This document shows, one piece after another, positions 32,009-43,647 of a stretch of DNA of 64,000 nucleotides. Numbering within the stretch: position 1 is the first letter of the stretch; every line of letters begins with the position of its first letter. The stretch is from Kushneria avicenniae (GTDB lineage: Bacteria; Pseudomonadota; Gammaproteobacteria; Pseudomonadales; Halomonadaceae). Under the pieces are notes generated by a model that had not been told where the DNA came from, did not search any database, and saw only the letters and a program-made list of their open reading frames with translations. The position numbers were made by a program, and so were the translations under genes. The stretch covers positions 103,423-167,422 of the forward strand of contig NZ_FOLY01000007.1 of NCBI RefSeq assembly GCF_900112585.1, written 5' to 3'.

Positions 32009-33424
32009 CTAGTCGGCACTGTCGGCCAGCGCCGGCAGCAGCACCTTGAGCTTGCGGGTCAGGGTGTTGCGGCCCCAGCCCAGCAGCTCGGCGGCCTCAC
32101 CCTTGCGCCCGCCGGTGTGCTTGAGCGCGGTCTCGATCAGAATGCGCTCGAAGTCCGGCACGGCCTCTTCCAGCAGATGGGTATGGCCGGCGGCCAGTGC
32201 CCGGTCGGCCCATTCCCGAAACGCACTGCGCCAGTCATTGGTGCCCTCGCCCGGGTTGTCGAGATCGCGCAGCTCCGGCGGCAGATCATCGATGAGCACT
32301 TCGCGGCTGGAGGCCATGACGGTCAGCCAGCGACAGGTGTTCTCCAGCTGGCGCACGTTGCCGGGCCAGGGGAGATGAGAGAGGTGCTGCTCGGCAGCCT
32401 CGGTGAGCACCTTGGGCTCGGCGGAGAGTTCGCGGGCCGCTTCGGCCAGAAAGTGGCGCGCCAGCCGCGGGATGTCTTCGCGCCGCTCGGAGAGCCTTGG
32501 CAGATGCACGCGGATCACGTTGAGGCGGTGGAACAGATCCTCGCGAAAACGCCCGTCCTCGACCAGCGTTTCCAGATGCTGGTGGGTGGCAGCAATGATG
32601 CGCACATCGACCCGCACCGGCACGTGACCGCCGACGCGATAGAACTCGCCGTCGGCCAGCACGCGCAAAAGCCGCGTCTGGGTTTCGGCCGGCATGTCGC
32701 CGATTTCGTCGAGAAAGAGCGTGCCGCCGTCGGCCTGCTCGAAACGCCCGCGGCGCTGGGCAGTGGCACCGGTAAAGGCACCCTTTTCGTGCCCGAACAG
32801 CTCCGACTCCATCAGATCGCGCGGGATGGCCGCCATGTTCAGCGCGATAAAGGGCTGATGGCCGCGCGGGCTGTGCTGGTGCAGGGCGCGGGCGACCCGC
32901 TCCTTGCCGGTGCCCGATTCTCCGTTGATCATCACGGTGATGTGGGAGTGGGACAGCCGGCCGATGGCGCGAAACACCTCCTGCATGGCCGGCGCTTCAC
33001 CGATGATCTCGGCCTGAATCCCTTCCGGCGCGCGGGCCGGGATCTGGCGTTCACGGGCATGGGCCACGGCGCGGCGCACCAGCGAGAGCGCATCATCGAC
33101 GTCGAAGGGCTTGGGCAGATACTCGAACGCGCCGCCCTGATAAGAGGCGACGGCGCTGTCGAGATCCGAATGCGCGGTCATGATGATCACCGGCATATCG
33201 GCGTGACGCTCGCGCACCCGCGCCATCAGGTCCAGCCCGTCGACGCCCGGCATGCGAATGTCGGTGAGCAGCACGTCGGGGGCCTGACGGTTGATCGCCT
33301 CTTCGGCCTGATCAGCCCGCTCAAAGCTTGACACCTCGATATCAGGCTGGGCAAGCGTGCGCTCGAGTACCCAGCGGATGGCGCGATCATCATCCACGAT
33401 ATAGACGCGGGCCGTATCACTCAT
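32009..33424 (-). CDS. ntrC: Nitrogen regulation response regulator NtrC
   Basis: A 471-residue sigma-54 activator. The receiver domain has the phospho-acceptor Asp at about residue 55 (LLTDIRMPG). The AAA+ domain shows Walker A GESGTGKE (about 168-175), the sigma-54 contact loop GAFTGA (about 215-220) and FLDEIGD. The C-terminal Fis-type HTH is at about 440-465 (GRKGEAAELLGWGRNTLTRKLK). It overlaps ntrB by 8 bp and should activate glnA and its own operon under nitrogen limitation. Confidence 0.96.
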   Translation of the reverse strand: MSDTARVYIVDDDRAIRWVLERTLAQPDIEVSSFERADQAEEAINRQAPDVLLTDIRMPGVDGLDLMARVRERHADMPVIIMTAHSDLDSAVASYQGGAFEYLPKPFDVDDALSLVRRAVAHARERQIPARAPEGIQAEIIGEAPAMQEVFRAIGRLSHSHITVMINGESGTGKERVARALHQHSPRGHQPFIALNMAAIPRDLMESELFGHEKGAFTGATAQRRGRFEQADGGTLFLDEIGDMPAETQTRLLRVLADGEFYRVGGHVPVRVDVRIIAATHQHLETLVEDGRFREDLFHRLNVIRVHLPRLSERREDIPRLARHFLAEAARELSAEPKVLTEAAEQHLSHLPWPGNVRQLENTCRWLTVMASSREVLIDDLPPELRDLDNPGEGTNDWRSAFREWADRALAAGHTHLLEEAVPDFERILIETALKHTGGRKGEAAELLGWGRNTLTRKLKVLLPALADSAD

Positions 33425-34502
33425 GGGTGCCTCCCTTCTCTTGTCGGTCTTGTTCGGCGTCGCTGAAGCCTTCCAGCGGAATCAGAAGACGAAATTCGGT
33501 ATGGCCGGGGCGGCTTTCACATTCGATCAGCCCCTGATGCTGATGCAGGATCGACTGGGCAATCGACAGCCCCAGCCCGCTGCCCTCGGCGCGCCCGGAG
33601 ATCATCGGGTAGAACAGCGACTCCGCCAGCGTCTCGGGCACGCCGGGGCCGTTGTCGATCACGCAGACCTCGCACACCAGCCGGTGGCGCTCGGCGCCCA
33701 GGGTGAACTGCCGCCGGGCCCGGGTACGCAACGTCACCGTGGGCGACTGCGTGTCATTTTCCTTGAGCGCCTGTACAGCGTTGCGGGTCACGTTGAGCAC
33801 CGCCTGAATGAGCTGGCCGGCATCGCCCATGATGGCAGGCAGGCTGGGATCGTAGTCCCGCACCAGGGCAATGGTGTCGGTTTCGGCCTGCATCAGCGCC
33901 CGCACCCGCTCGACCACCTCATGGACATTGATCGGCTGCTGCTCCACCGGGCGGTTGGGCCCCAGCATGCGATCGACCAGATCACGCAGCCGGTCGGCCT
34001 CCTCGATGATGATGCGGGTAAATTCGGTCAGACTGTCATCGGGCAGGTCGCGCTCGAGCAGCTGCGCCGCGCCGCGGATGCCGCCCAGAGGGTTCTTGAC
34101 CTCATGCGCCAACCCGCGGGTGAGCACCTTGACCATTTCCTGGCGGGCAATCAGCGACTCCTCGCGCGAGATGCGCATCAGGCGGTCGCGCGGCTCGAAC
34201 TCCAGCAGGAGCTCGGTTTTCGACAGCGGCGTGGCGGTGTAGTCCACCGTAATGCGCTCGCCGCCTGCCATGGCCAGCTGCGTTTCACGCTGGGTATAGG
34301 GGTGCTGCAGGCGCAGGGCGCTGGCCAGCATGTCGGCAATGCGGCCGTCGTCTCCCTCCAGACATTCCAGAGACGTGCCCTGCACCCGTGAAAGGCTCAG
34401 TCCCATCAGGGCTTCTGCGGCCGGATTGAGCCAGCGAACGCGTAACTGACCATCCAGCAGCACCACGGCCGTGGTGAGATGTTCCAGCAGGCGTTGATAC
34501 AT
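33417..34502 (-). CDS. ntrB: Nitrogen regulation sensor kinase NtrB
   Basis: A 361-residue cytosolic kinase/phosphatase of NtrC. An N-terminal PAS domain (TTAVVLLDGQLRVRWLNPAAEALMGLS) is followed by the H-box GLAHEVKNPLGGIRGA (His about 133) and the ATPase boxes NVTRNAVQAL, DNGPGVP and GSGLGLSI. The ATG at 34502 has GAGG upstream and is preferred to a TTG at 34517. It is cotranscribed with ntrC. A strong NtrC site sits 137-153 bp upstream. Confidence 0.95.
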   Translation of the reverse strand: MYQRLLEHLTTAVVLLDGQLRVRWLNPAAEALMGLSLSRVQGTSLECLEGDDGRIADMLASALRLQHPYTQRETQLAMAGGERITVDYTATPLSKTELLLEFEPRDRLMRISREESLIARQEMVKVLTRGLAHEVKNPLGGIRGAAQLLERDLPDDSLTEFTRIIIEEADRLRDLVDRMLGPNRPVEQQPINVHEVVERVRALMQAETDTIALVRDYDPSLPAIMGDAGQLIQAVLNVTRNAVQALKENDTQSPTVTLRTRARRQFTLGAERHRLVCEVCVIDNGPGVPETLAESLFYPMISGRAEGSGLGLSIAQSILHQHQGLIECESRPGHTEFRLLIPLEGFSDAEQDRQEKGGTHE

Positions 34503-34638
34503 GAAGCGCCTCGTCAACGGTATTTCCCTTTGTTAGTGCAAAAAGCGCGCCACATGTGACGGGCGTCGCACCACAAGGGAAAATTCGTGATTCGAGAAGT
34601 ACAAAAGTGACGCAGCGCCGACCATGTCGGAAATATCA

Positions 34639-34655
34639 TGCACCCTCGTGGTGCA
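34639..34655. promoter_or_regulatory. NtrC-binding site upstream of ntrB
   Basis: TGCACCCTCGTGGTGCA has perfect 6-bp arms TGCACC/GGTGCA, close to the NtrC consensus. It lies between ntrB and the DUF4124 gene, so it can mediate ntrBC autoregulation. Further half-sites lie at about 34541 (GTGCA) and 34608 (GCACCA). Confidence 0.7.
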
Positions 34656-34674
34656 AAAAGACCAGTACCCCCTT

Positions 34675-35229
34675 TCAGGGCTGTGCCGCCAGCACAGGAC
34701 CAGACTCCGGTGAAGAGACGACCTCAAGCGTCATGACCGGTGAGCGCTGACGAACGGTGCCGCTGGCATCGAGCACTTCGGCCACCAACGCGTGGGCGCC
34801 AGCGTCCAGCCCGATGGCCATCAGCACACGGCTGGACAGCGGCGACTGATGCCTTTTGCCATCGACACTCAGCTGCACCCGGTCACCGTTGCGCAGCTGC
34901 GGGGCGGTCTCGACACGCAGGGAGACGCCGCGGCGCGCCTGCTCAAGGGTCACGGGCGCGGATCGCGGCCTCAAACGCACGCTTTGATAAGGCGTAAAGG
35001 GGGCGGGCGCGGCTGCCGCACCCTGGTTCATGACAGGCACACGCCCCGATGACAGCACGCGCGGGGGGCGCACCTCGGCCCGGATGCCGCCGGGGCGGTC
35101 GCTCCAGACGACGTTGCCCTGAGCGTCCAGATGGCGATAGACCGCGGCGCCAGCCTGCGGTATGGCGTCGACCAGCAGGGCGCAGACCACAGGCACCCAC
35201 AGCATCATGTGACAAGAGCGACCCGACAC
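34675..35229 (-). CDS. Exported DUF4124-domain protein
   Basis: A 184-residue protein with a signal peptide (about residues 1-28) and the DUF4124 opening AAVYRHLDAQGNVVWSDRPGG, a short domain common in gammaproteobacterial envelope proteins of unknown function. Proline- and alanine-rich sequence follows, then a second small domain (SVDGKRHQSPLSSRVLMAIGLDAGAHALVAEVLDASG) resembling a beta-sandwich. The start is uncertain: GTG at 35229 is used here, ATG at 35208 is possible. It lies between glnA and ntrB, a common arrangement in Halomonas-like genomes. Confidence 0.75.
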   Translation of the reverse strand: MSGRSCHMMLWVPVVCALLVDAIPQAGAAVYRHLDAQGNVVWSDRPGGIRAEVRPPRVLSSGRVPVMNQGAAAAPAPFTPYQSVRLRPRSAPVTLEQARRGVSLRVETAPQLRNGDRVQLSVDGKRHQSPLSSRVLMAIGLDAGAHALVAEVLDASGTVRQRSPVMTLEVVSSPESGPVLAAQP

Positions 35230-35293
35230 GGCAGCAGTTCCACAGCAAGGAAAGCCGTCATTATGGCCAGAGCGACCTGATCACCAGACGATA

Positions 35294-35319
35294 AAAAGCC
35301 CCGTCAAAACGGGGCTTTT
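35294..35319. terminator. Intrinsic terminator of glnA
   Basis: AAAAGCCCCG/CGGGGCTTTT forms a 10-bp stem with a 6-nt loop and T tracts on both sides. It serves glnA and could work in both directions. Confidence 0.92.
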
Positions 35320-35364
35320 CCTTGTTCCTGCCGGGCCTGCAAGCGGGCCCGTCCGTATCAGGAA

Positions 35365-36771
35365 TCAGAGGCTGTAGTACAGGTCGTACTCGACAGGGCT
35401 TGGCACCATGCGAACGGCCGTCACATCTTCCATCTTGAGCTCGATGTAGGCTTCGATCATCTCTTCGGTGAACACGCCACCTTCGGTCAGAAAGGCATGG
35501 TCATCCTTGAGCGCCTGCAGGGCTTCTTCGAGGCTCGAAGCGACCGTCGGCACGTTAAGCGCTTCTTCGGCCGGCAGGTCGTACAGGTTCTTGTCCAGAG
35601 CTTCGCCCGGATGGATCTTGTTGCGGATACCATCGATACCAGCCATCAAAAGCGCGGAGAAGGCCAGGTACGGGTTGGCCATCGGATCAGGGAAGCGGGT
35701 CTCGACGCGCTTGCCCTTGGGGCTTGCGGTGTAGGGAATACGAATCGAGGCAGAGCGGTTGCGGGCGCTGTAGGCCAGCATGACCGGTGCTTCAAAGCCC
35801 GGGACCAGACGCTTGTAAGAGTTGGTCGACGGATTTGTAAAGGCGTTCAGGGCACGGGCGTGCTTGATGACGCCGCCGATGTAATACAGCGCAGTCTCGG
35901 ACAGACCGGCGTATTCATCGCCTGCGAACATGTTTTCGCCGTCCTTCCAGAAGGACTGGTGGATGTGCATGCCGGAGCCGTTGTCGCCGGCCATCGGCTT
36001 GGGCATGAAGGTTGCGGTCTTGCCATAGGCATGTGCCACGTTGTGGATTACATACTTCATGGTCTGAACTTCGTCGCACTTCTGCACCAGCGTGTTGAAC
36101 TTCACACCGATTTCGTTCTGACCGGCGTTGGCCACTTCGTGGTGGTGTACTTCAACGGTCTGACCCACGGCTTCCAGCGTCGAGCACATGGCGCTGCGGA
36201 TGTCGTGGAAGGAGTCGACCGGGGGCACCGGGAAATAGCCGCCTTTCACACGCGGGCGGTGACCCATGTTGCCGCCTTCGAACTTGCCGTCGGTCTCCCA
36301 GGCACCCTCTTCGGAAGAGATGCGGAAAAACGAATGGTTCATGTCGTTCTTGAAGTGCACTTCATCAAAGATGAAGAACTCGGGCTCGGGACCGAAAAAG
36401 GCCGTATCGCCCAGACCGGTGCTGCCCAGATAAGCTTCGGCGCGTTTGGCGATCGAGCGCGGATCACGCTCGTAGCCCTGCATGGTGGCCGGCTCGATGA
36501 TGTCGCAGCGCAGAACGATCGTGGGATCTTCGGTGAAGGGGTCAAGATAGCCCGAACCGTCCTGGGGCATCAGGATCATGTCGGACTCGTTGATGCCCTT
36601 CCAGCCGGCGATGGAGGAGCCATCGAACATCTGGCCGGTTTCAAAGAACTCTTCATCGACCATGCGCGCGGGGATGGTGACGTGCTGCTCCTTGCCCTTG
36701 GTATCGGTAAAGCGCAGATCGGCCCACTTGATATCGTTCTCTTCGATCAGGGCAAGCGTTTTCTCTGACAT
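35365..36771 (-). CDS. glnA: Glutamine synthetase, type I
   Basis: A 468-residue GSI enzyme that makes glutamine from glutamate and ammonia. The start [30 protein letters not shown], the metal-site segments [16 protein letters not shown] and [15 protein letters not shown], and the adenylylation loop [11 protein letters not shown] with its Tyr mark it as the GSI-beta form controlled by GlnE. The ATG at 36771 follows GGAGG; the frame stays open to 36918. Regulation by NtrC is supported by the sigma-54 promoter and half-sites upstream. Confidence 0.97.
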   Translation of the reverse strand: MSEKTLALIEENDIKWADLRFTDTKGKEQHVTIPARMVDEEFFETGQMFDGSSIAGWKGINESDMILMPQDGSGYLDPFTEDPTIVLRCDIIEPATMQGYERDPRSIAKRAEAYLGSTGLGDTAFFGPEPEFFIFDEVHFKNDMNHSFFRISSEEGAWETDGKFEGGNMGHRPRVKGGYFPVPPVDSFHDIRSAMCSTLEAVGQTVEVHHHEVANAGQNEIGVKFNTLVQKCDEVQTMKYVIHNVAHAYGKTATFMPKPMAGDNGSGMHIHQSFWKDGENMFAGDEYAGLSETALYYIGGVIKHARALNAFTNPSTNSYKRLVPGFEAPVMLAYSARNRSASIRIPYTASPKGKRVETRFPDPMANPYLAFSALLMAGIDGIRNKIHPGEALDKNLYDLPAEEALNVPTVASSLEEALQALKDDHAFLTEGGVFTEEMIEAYIELKMEDVTAVRMVPSPVEYDLYYSL

Positions 36772-36890
36772 GTGACTCCTCCAATAAAAAGGATACTGCT
36801 TTAAAACCGTTAACAGGACGCCATCACTTCGCCACCGTTGTATCACGCGCAAGCACAGTGCATGCAAGTCCCGCTGTGTACCCAAATAAT

Positions 36891-36905
36891 GCATGCAGCG
36901 TGCCA
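36891..36905 (-). promoter_or_regulatory. Sigma-54 promoter of glnA
   Basis: The minus strand reads TGGCACGCTGCATGC, matching the -24/-12 consensus TGGCACG-N4-TTGC in all but one position. The predicted transcript starts near 36879, giving a leader of about 108 nt before glnA. Confidence 0.8.
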
Positions 36906-37036
36906 AAATGGCGCACACCGATCATTACCATTTTAAAAATACTGTCGATACAGCATGTTAAGGGTCGAACATCCTGACAGGGGTCATTCGTCCCCCTGTT
37001 TGACAGGCTTGTAACGATGCACTGGCGGCGCATGAA

Positions 37037-37080
37037 TGCACCACAAGCGCTCAAAAAACGCTTCTTTTGCACCAAAAAAG
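37037..37080. promoter_or_regulatory. Candidate NtrC half-sites upstream of glnA
   Basis: TGCACCA occurs at 37037-37043 and again at 37068-37074, each with a degenerate second arm. They lie about 130-180 bp upstream of the sigma-54 promoter, the normal enhancer distance. Support is moderate because neither is a full palindrome. Confidence 0.45.
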
Positions 37081-37186
37081 CGCGCAACTGAATCCTTCGC
37101 TGTCGTCAGGATGTCACAGGGGGTGCGTTTCATGGCATTTAGACTTTACACACCGCGATTCCAGCTATTCGACCGTCGACTTAGCC

Positions 37187-37194
37187 TATACAAT
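37187..37194 (+). promoter_or_regulatory. Candidate -10 element of the typA promoter
   Basis: TATACAAT lies 104 bp before the typA start in an otherwise gene-free stretch. No strong -35 is seen at the right distance. Confidence 0.4.
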
Positions 37195-37297
37195 GCGGGG
37201 CCAAATTTATTGCACGCTGCTGGCGTGGCCGATCCACAACGCACGGTCACGCTCCTACACCAGAACAGGCGCGTGTACACAAAGGTGAAAACGCGTT

Positions 37298-39130
37298 ATG
37301 TCCGATACGCTTACTTCCGGCAATATCGAGAAGCTGAGAAATATTGCCATTATTGCTCACGTTGACCACGGCAAGACCACGCTGGTCGACAAGCTGCTGG
37401 CCCAGTCCGGCACCCTGGACCGCAAGGCGGAAAACCAGGAGCGCATCATGGACTCCAATGACCAGGAAAAGGAACGCGGCATTACCATCCTGGCCAAGAA
37501 CACGGCCATTACCTGGCACGACTACCACATCAACATCGTCGACACCCCCGGGCACGCCGACTTTGGCGGTGAGGTCGAGCGCGTCATGTCGATGGTGGAT
37601 TCCGTTCTGCTGCTGGTCGACGCCGTTGATGGCCCGATGCCGCAGACCCGCTTCGTGACCCAGAAGGCTTTTGCCCAGGGGCTCAAGCCGATCGTGGTGG
37701 TCAACAAGATCGACCGTCCCGGCGCGCGTCCCGACTGGGTCATCGATCAGATCTTTGATCTGTTCGACAACCTCGGCGCCACCGACGAGCAGCTCGACTT
37801 CCCGATCATCTACTGCTCGGCGCTCAACGGCATTGCCGGCATGGACCCGGAGAATCTCTCCGAGAACATGGATCCGATGTTCCAGGCCATCGTCGACATC
37901 GTCGAGCCGCCGACCGTTGAACTCGACGGCCCCTTCCAGATGCAGATTTCGGCACTGGACTACAACAGCTACGTGGGCGTTATCGGTCTGGGTCGCGTCA
38001 AGCGCGGTCGCGTGCGCCCCAACCAGCAGATCAGTGTTATCTCCCGTCACGGCGTGACCCGCCGGGGCAAGATCGGCCAGGTCATGACACACCTGGGTCT
38101 TGAGCGTGTTCAGGCCGATGAAGTCAGTGCCGGCGACATCGTCTGCATTACCGGCATCGACGACCTGGCCATCTCCGATACGCTGTGTGACCCCGCCAAC
38201 GTCGAGGCACTGCCGGCGCTGACCGTGGATGAGCCGACCGTCTCCATGACCTTCCAGGTCAACGATTCACCCTTTGCCGGTCGTGACGGCAAGTACGTCA
38301 CCAGCCGCAACATCAAGGACCGCCTGGATCAGGAGCTGATCCACAACGTGGCCCTGCGTGTTGAACAGGGGGAATCGGCCGAGAAGTTCAAGGTTTCCGG
38401 GCGTGGCGAGCTGCACCTGTCGGTACTGATCGAATCCATGCGTCGTGAAGGTTACGAGCTGGCCGTGGGTCGCCCGGAAGTCATCATCCGCGAGATCGAT
38501 GGCGTGAAGCAGGAGCCCTACGAAGAGGTCATCATCGACTGTGAAGAGCAGCATCAGGGCTCTGTCATGGAAGAGCTGGGCTATCGCAAGGGCGAGCTGA
38601 CCAACATGAATCCGGATGGCAAGGGTCGTGTGCGTCTGGACTTCATGATCCCCTCGCGCGGTCTGATCGGCTTTCGCTCGCAGTTTCTGACCCTGACCTC
38701 CGGTACCGGCATCCTGACCAGCCGCTTTGACCACTACGGGCCGCTGAAGGAAGGCGCCGCCGTCGAGCGTCGCAACGGTGTACTGGTCTCCATGGTGGAC
38801 GGCAAGGCGCTGGCCTACGCCCTCTATGCCCTGCAGGACCGCGGCAAGCTGATCATCGAGCACGGCACCGAGGTCTATGAAGGCATGCTGATCGGCATCA
38901 ACAACCGTGCCGATGACATGGTGGTCAATCCGACCAAGGGCAAGAAGCTCGATAACATGCGCGCCTCCGGCAACGATGAAAACATCGTGCTGACGCCGCC
39001 GATTCGCTTCACGCTGGAGCAGGCGATCGAATTTCTCGACAGCGATGAGCTGGTGGAAGTCACACCCGGTTTCATCCGCATCCGCAAGAAGCATCTGAAG
39101 GAAACCGACCGCAAGCGCGCCAAAAAGTAA
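37298..39130 (+). CDS. typA: Ribosome-associated GTPase TypA/BipA
   Basis: A 610-residue translational GTPase. G1 AHVDHGKTT (about residues 20-28), ERGITI, DTPGH, NKID and the SAL motif are present, followed by EF-G-like domains and the BipA-specific C-terminal domain ([35 protein letters not shown]). It acts in 50S subunit assembly and stress growth, notably at low temperature. It is divergent from glnA and has its own terminator, so it is monocistronic. Confidence 0.97.
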   Translation: MSDTLTSGNIEKLRNIAIIAHVDHGKTTLVDKLLAQSGTLDRKAENQERIMDSNDQEKERGITILAKNTAITWHDYHINIVDTPGHADFGGEVERVMSMVDSVLLLVDAVDGPMPQTRFVTQKAFAQGLKPIVVVNKIDRPGARPDWVIDQIFDLFDNLGATDEQLDFPIIYCSALNGIAGMDPENLSENMDPMFQAIVDIVEPPTVELDGPFQMQISALDYNSYVGVIGLGRVKRGRVRPNQQISVISRHGVTRRGKIGQVMTHLGLERVQADEVSAGDIVCITGIDDLAISDTLCDPANVEALPALTVDEPTVSMTFQVNDSPFAGRDGKYVTSRNIKDRLDQELIHNVALRVEQGESAEKFKVSGRGELHLSVLIESMRREGYELAVGRPEVIIREIDGVKQEPYEEVIIDCEEQHQGSVMEELGYRKGELTNMNPDGKGRVRLDFMIPSRGLIGFRSQFLTLTSGTGILTSRFDHYGPLKEGAAVERRNGVLVSMVDGKALAYALYALQDRGKLIIEHGTEVYEGMLIGINNRADDMVVNPTKGKKLDNMRASGNDENIVLTPPIRFTLEQAIEFLDSDELVEVTPGFIRIRKKHLKETDRKRAKK

Positions 39131-39156
39131 GCGCACAACGCGATATCGGTGGACAT

Positions 39157-39189
39157 CAAAACGGCCTGCATCATGCAGGCCGTTTTTTG
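39157..39189 (+). terminator. Intrinsic terminator of typA
   Basis: AAAACGGCCTGCA/TGCAGGCCGTTTT with a 3-nt loop and six T residues, 27 bp after the stop. Confidence 0.93.
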
Positions 39190-39346
39190 TCGTCACCACG
39201 GGTGCTGGTCTCGCTTTTACGTCATCGATGTCATCGGCCTGCAGATGAAGTCACACATCGGCTCGTCATGGCCCATCCCTTGCGTCGAGCCCTGCGGGGC
39301 GCAGATACACGAAGGCCGCTACCCGTGCGGATAGCGGCCTTTTTAT
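39190..39346 (+). other. Gene-free stretch ending in an orphan terminator
   Basis: A stem AAGGCCGCTA (39312-39321)/TAGCGGCCTT (39332-39341) with a T tract lies about 150 nt after the typA terminator, on the same strand. No convincing ORF precedes it. It could be a backup terminator or the end of a small RNA; no promoter was recognised. Confidence 0.5.
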
Positions 39347-39434
39347 CAATCACTGCAGCCTGTCACTTCAACCTGTCATCGCGACGCTGGTTGTCACGAC
39401 CAGGGTTTGTCACCACTACGATATGACAAAGCGA

Positions 39435-39638
39435 TCAGGCAGCGTTACGACCTGCCATGGTCGCAAGATCCGTGGAGGATCCGGTAGTGCCATGTGCGGC
39501 AGGCGTGGAGGCCTTGGCCTGCACCGGCTGCAGCCGACGAGCCTCACGATCCGAAGCGCGCCCGGAAAGCATCATGGCGCCCAGCATGAACATGATCAGC
39601 AGGGCGTAACTCATACCGCCAATGATTAACAGTGCCAT
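39435..39638 (-). CDS. Small single-helix membrane protein
   Basis: A 67-residue protein with one N-terminal membrane helix (MALLIIGGMSYALLIMFMLGAMML) and a polar Ala/Thr-rich tail. AGGAG lies 9 bases before the ATG. I do not recognise a family. The 316 bp upstream (39639-39954) contain no other gene; the part near 39900 is A+T-rich. Confidence 0.6.
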   Translation of the reverse strand: MALLIIGGMSYALLIMFMLGAMMLSGRASDREARRLQPVQAKASTPAAHGTTGSSTDLATMAGRNAA

Positions 39639-39954
39639 GGTCCTATCTCCTTTCAACGCGGCGGTGTCGCAGCGCGTTTATACAATGGAAGCCACTTTGC
39701 ACAGCCATGTCCTGATGGTGGTCGCCTGCTCTGGGGCGCTGTGCTCCAACAACCTCTGATCCTGCTACCTGACCGGTATGCCCTGTTGCTCTGGTGAGGG
39801 TCTTGACCGATCAAACCGCCGAATCAGTAACTCCTATGGTACTTAATGTATCACAAGGTAACGCAAAGTACACTGAGTAATTAGTATTAAAGGGATCAAA
39901 AAGAACTATCGGATGATCACCCTTTCAACTCCAGAATGATGACAAACCCGGTCC

Positions 39955-41721
<1,767 letters not shown>

Positions 41722-41827
41722 TCACCTTATCGACTATCGACGAGGTCGATGGATTCTGAAGGCGACGTCAGGCGGCGAGGCGGTGGCAAACTGCTAGACT
41801 TTCACTATCAGGCAAAGGAGATGGATC

Positions 41828-42130
41828 ATGAGTAACGCACGCGCTGTAACATGGGACAGTGAAGGGGTCGATCATGTGGCAGATCATGAAGAACTGACCC
41901 AGTTTCTGCATAAAAAGCCCAAAACCGGTGACATCATTACGGCGCGGTACATGAAGGCCAACGTGCGCATGAAGGTGCTGGAGCGCGATGGTGAAGATGC
42001 CTCGATTGCCGAGGTTCTGGGTATCAGCGTTGAAGACGAAAAGGGTGTCGGAGATCATGAAGGGTTGCACAAGGGAGACACCGTACGGGTCCCCGACAAG
42101 GATCGCGCCTTCATCCGTTATAGCGATTGA
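41828..42130 (+). CDS. Small acidic protein of unknown function
   Basis: A 100-residue acidic soluble protein with a good ribosome-binding site (GGAGATGGATC before the ATG). The composition is rich in Asp/Glu and Lys, with no signal peptide or membrane segment. The central part (GDIITARYMKANVRMKVLERDGEDASIAEVLGISVED) looks like a small beta-barrel. I do not recognise the family. It lies alone between ligB and the peroxiredoxin gene. Confidence 0.7.
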   Translation: MSNARAVTWDSEGVDHVADHEELTQFLHKKPKTGDIITARYMKANVRMKVLERDGEDASIAEVLGISVEDEKGVGDHEGLHKGDTVRVPDKDRAFIRYSD

Positions 42131-42153
42131 TGCTTTGAGTCGCGCTTTTTATA

Positions 42154-42169
42154 CTTGATTGGAATCAAG
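42154..42169. promoter_or_regulatory. Palindrome upstream of the peroxiredoxin gene
   Basis: CTTGATTGGAATCAAG has perfect 7-bp arms around GG and lies 133 bp before the peroxiredoxin start. A second inverted repeat ACAAC/GTTGT is at 42175-42186. Either may be a regulator site; no known consensus was matched. Confidence 0.45.
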
Positions 42170-42301
42170 TTAGGACAACTCGTTGTTTGGTTTTGCCCTC
42201 GGGAGTCGTCATTATCTGACAACGATTTGTACGGGGTGCTGTCTCATGTGACAGGCCCTGCTATCCACCCCCGTTTTTATCGATGGCCAAAGGAGTGACA
42301 A

Positions 42302-42934
42302 ATGGCGCTGCAACTTGGCGATACTGCACCGGACTTCTCTCAGGACAGCACCGAGGGAGTAATCAACTTTCACGAGTGGCTGGGCGACAGCTGGGCGATT
42401 CTCTTTTCTCACCCCAAGGATTTCACCCCGGTGTGCACCACCGAGCTGGGTGAAGTTGCACGCCTGAAGTCCGAGTTCGACAAGCGCAATACCAGGGCCA
42501 TTGGCCTGTCGGTCGATCCGATCGAGGATCACCACGCGTGGAAGGGTGACATCGAGGAAACCCAGGGCTGCGGGCTCAACTTCCCGCTGCTGGCCGACGC
42601 CGATCGCAGCGTCAGCGAGAAGTACGGCATGATTCATCCGAATGCCAACGACACCCTGACGGTCCGCTCGGTCTTTGTCATCGACCCCAAAAAGAAGGTC
42701 CGTCTGACCCTGACCTATCCGGCCAGCGCCGGCCGCAACTTCCAGGAAATCCTGCGCGTGCTCGACAGCCTGCAGCTGACCGACAACGAAAAGGTCGCAA
42801 CGCCGGTCAACTGGCGTCAGGGTGACGATGTCATCATCGTCCCGTCGCTGAGCAACGAGGAAGCCGCCAAACTCTTCCCGCAGGGCTGGGACGAGAAAAA
42901 GCCCTACCTGCGCATGACGAAGCTCAACAAGTAA
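42302..42934 (+). CDS. Peroxiredoxin, 1-Cys Prx6 type
   Basis: A 210-residue peroxiredoxin that reduces hydrogen peroxide and alkyl hydroperoxides. The peroxidatic Cys is in HPKDFTPVCTTELG (C45). The C-terminal part has PVNWRQGDDVIIVPSLSNEEAAKLFPQGW, the Prx6 signature. A second Cys near residue 90 (ETQGCG) is probably not a resolving Cys. GGAG precedes the ATG. The gene has its own terminator and is monocistronic. Confidence 0.95.
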   Translation: MALQLGDTAPDFSQDSTEGVINFHEWLGDSWAILFSHPKDFTPVCTTELGEVARLKSEFDKRNTRAIGLSVDPIEDHHAWKGDIEETQGCGLNFPLLADADRSVSEKYGMIHPNANDTLTVRSVFVIDPKKKVRLTLTYPASAGRNFQEILRVLDSLQLTDNEKVATPVNWRQGDDVIIVPSLSNEEAAKLFPQGWDEKKPYLRMTKLNK

Positions 42935-42975
42935 GGCGTAACGGCAGCCGCTGCAGCGGTCTGCCGCTTACCATG

Positions 42976-43009
42976 AAAAACGCCCGGCCATGCGGCCGGG
43001 CGTTTTTTT
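42976..43009. terminator. Intrinsic terminator between peroxiredoxin and wrbA
   Basis: AAAAACGCCCGGCC/GGCCGGGCGTTTTTTT with a 4-nt loop. It is usable from both sides and separates the convergent genes. Confidence 0.93.
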
Positions 43010-43038
43010 GATCACGCTTTCAGGTACGGCGCGCCACG

Positions 43039-43647
43039 TTACAACACCTGCGCGGTCAGCTTTTGGGCAAAGCCTGCCACGTACTCGCCCTGGAAGCGGG
43101 CGATTTTCAGCTCACGCGCCGTCGGCTGACGCGAGCCGTCGCCACCGGCCAGTGTCGAGGCGCCATAGGGCGTACCCCCGCTGACCTCGGAAATATCGAA
43201 CTGCTCTTCGACCCCGTAGCCGATCGGCACAATCACCATCCCGTGGTGCGCCAGTGTCGTCCAGCTGGTGGTGATGGTCATCTCCTCGCCGCCACCGGTA
43301 CCGGTAGAGGTAAAGACGCTGGCCAGCTTGCCACGCAGTGCGCCCTTCGCCCACAGCCCGCCGGTCTGATCCAGAAAGGTGCGCATCTGACCGGCCATGT
43401 TGCCGTAGCGGGTCGGCGTCCCCAGGATAATGGCATCGTAATCGGCAAGCTCGGCAGGACTGGCAACCGGTGCCGACTGATCCACCTTGCCACCGGCGTT
43501 TTTGAAGGCTTCTTCGCCCATGGTTTCCGGCACCCGCTTGATGGTGACCTCAGTACCTGAGATCGAGCGTGCGCCCTCGGCCACCGCCTCGGCCATGGTT
43601 TCGATATGGCCATACATCGAGTAATAAAGCACCAGTATCCGGGACAT
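43039..43647 (-). CDS. wrbA: NAD(P)H:quinone oxidoreductase WrbA
   Basis: A 202-residue flavodoxin-fold FMN enzyme that reduces quinones by two electrons. It begins [26 protein letters not shown], with the FMN-phosphate loop, and has [24 protein letters not shown] and [13 protein letters not shown], all WrbA hallmarks. The ATG at 43647 has AGGAG upstream; the longer open frame is spurious. It is opposite to the peroxiredoxin gene, and both deal with oxidative stress. Confidence 0.95.
   Translation of the reverse strand: MSRILVLYYSMYGHIETMAEAVAEGARSISGTEVTIKRVPETMGEEAFKNAGGKVDQSAPVASPAELADYDAIILGTPTRYGNMAGQMRTFLDQTGGLWAKGALRGKLASVFTSTGTGGGEEMTITTSWTTLAHHGMVIVPIGYGVEEQFDISEVSGGTPYGASTLAGGDGSRQPTARELKIARFQGEYVAGFAQKLTAQVL

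Noticed and set aside
32117..33331. Plus-strand frame opposite ntrC
   Set aside because: NtrC is intact on the other strand; composition is that of a shadow.
35497..36768. Plus-strand frame opposite glnA
   Set aside because: Glutamine synthetase is complete on the minus strand.
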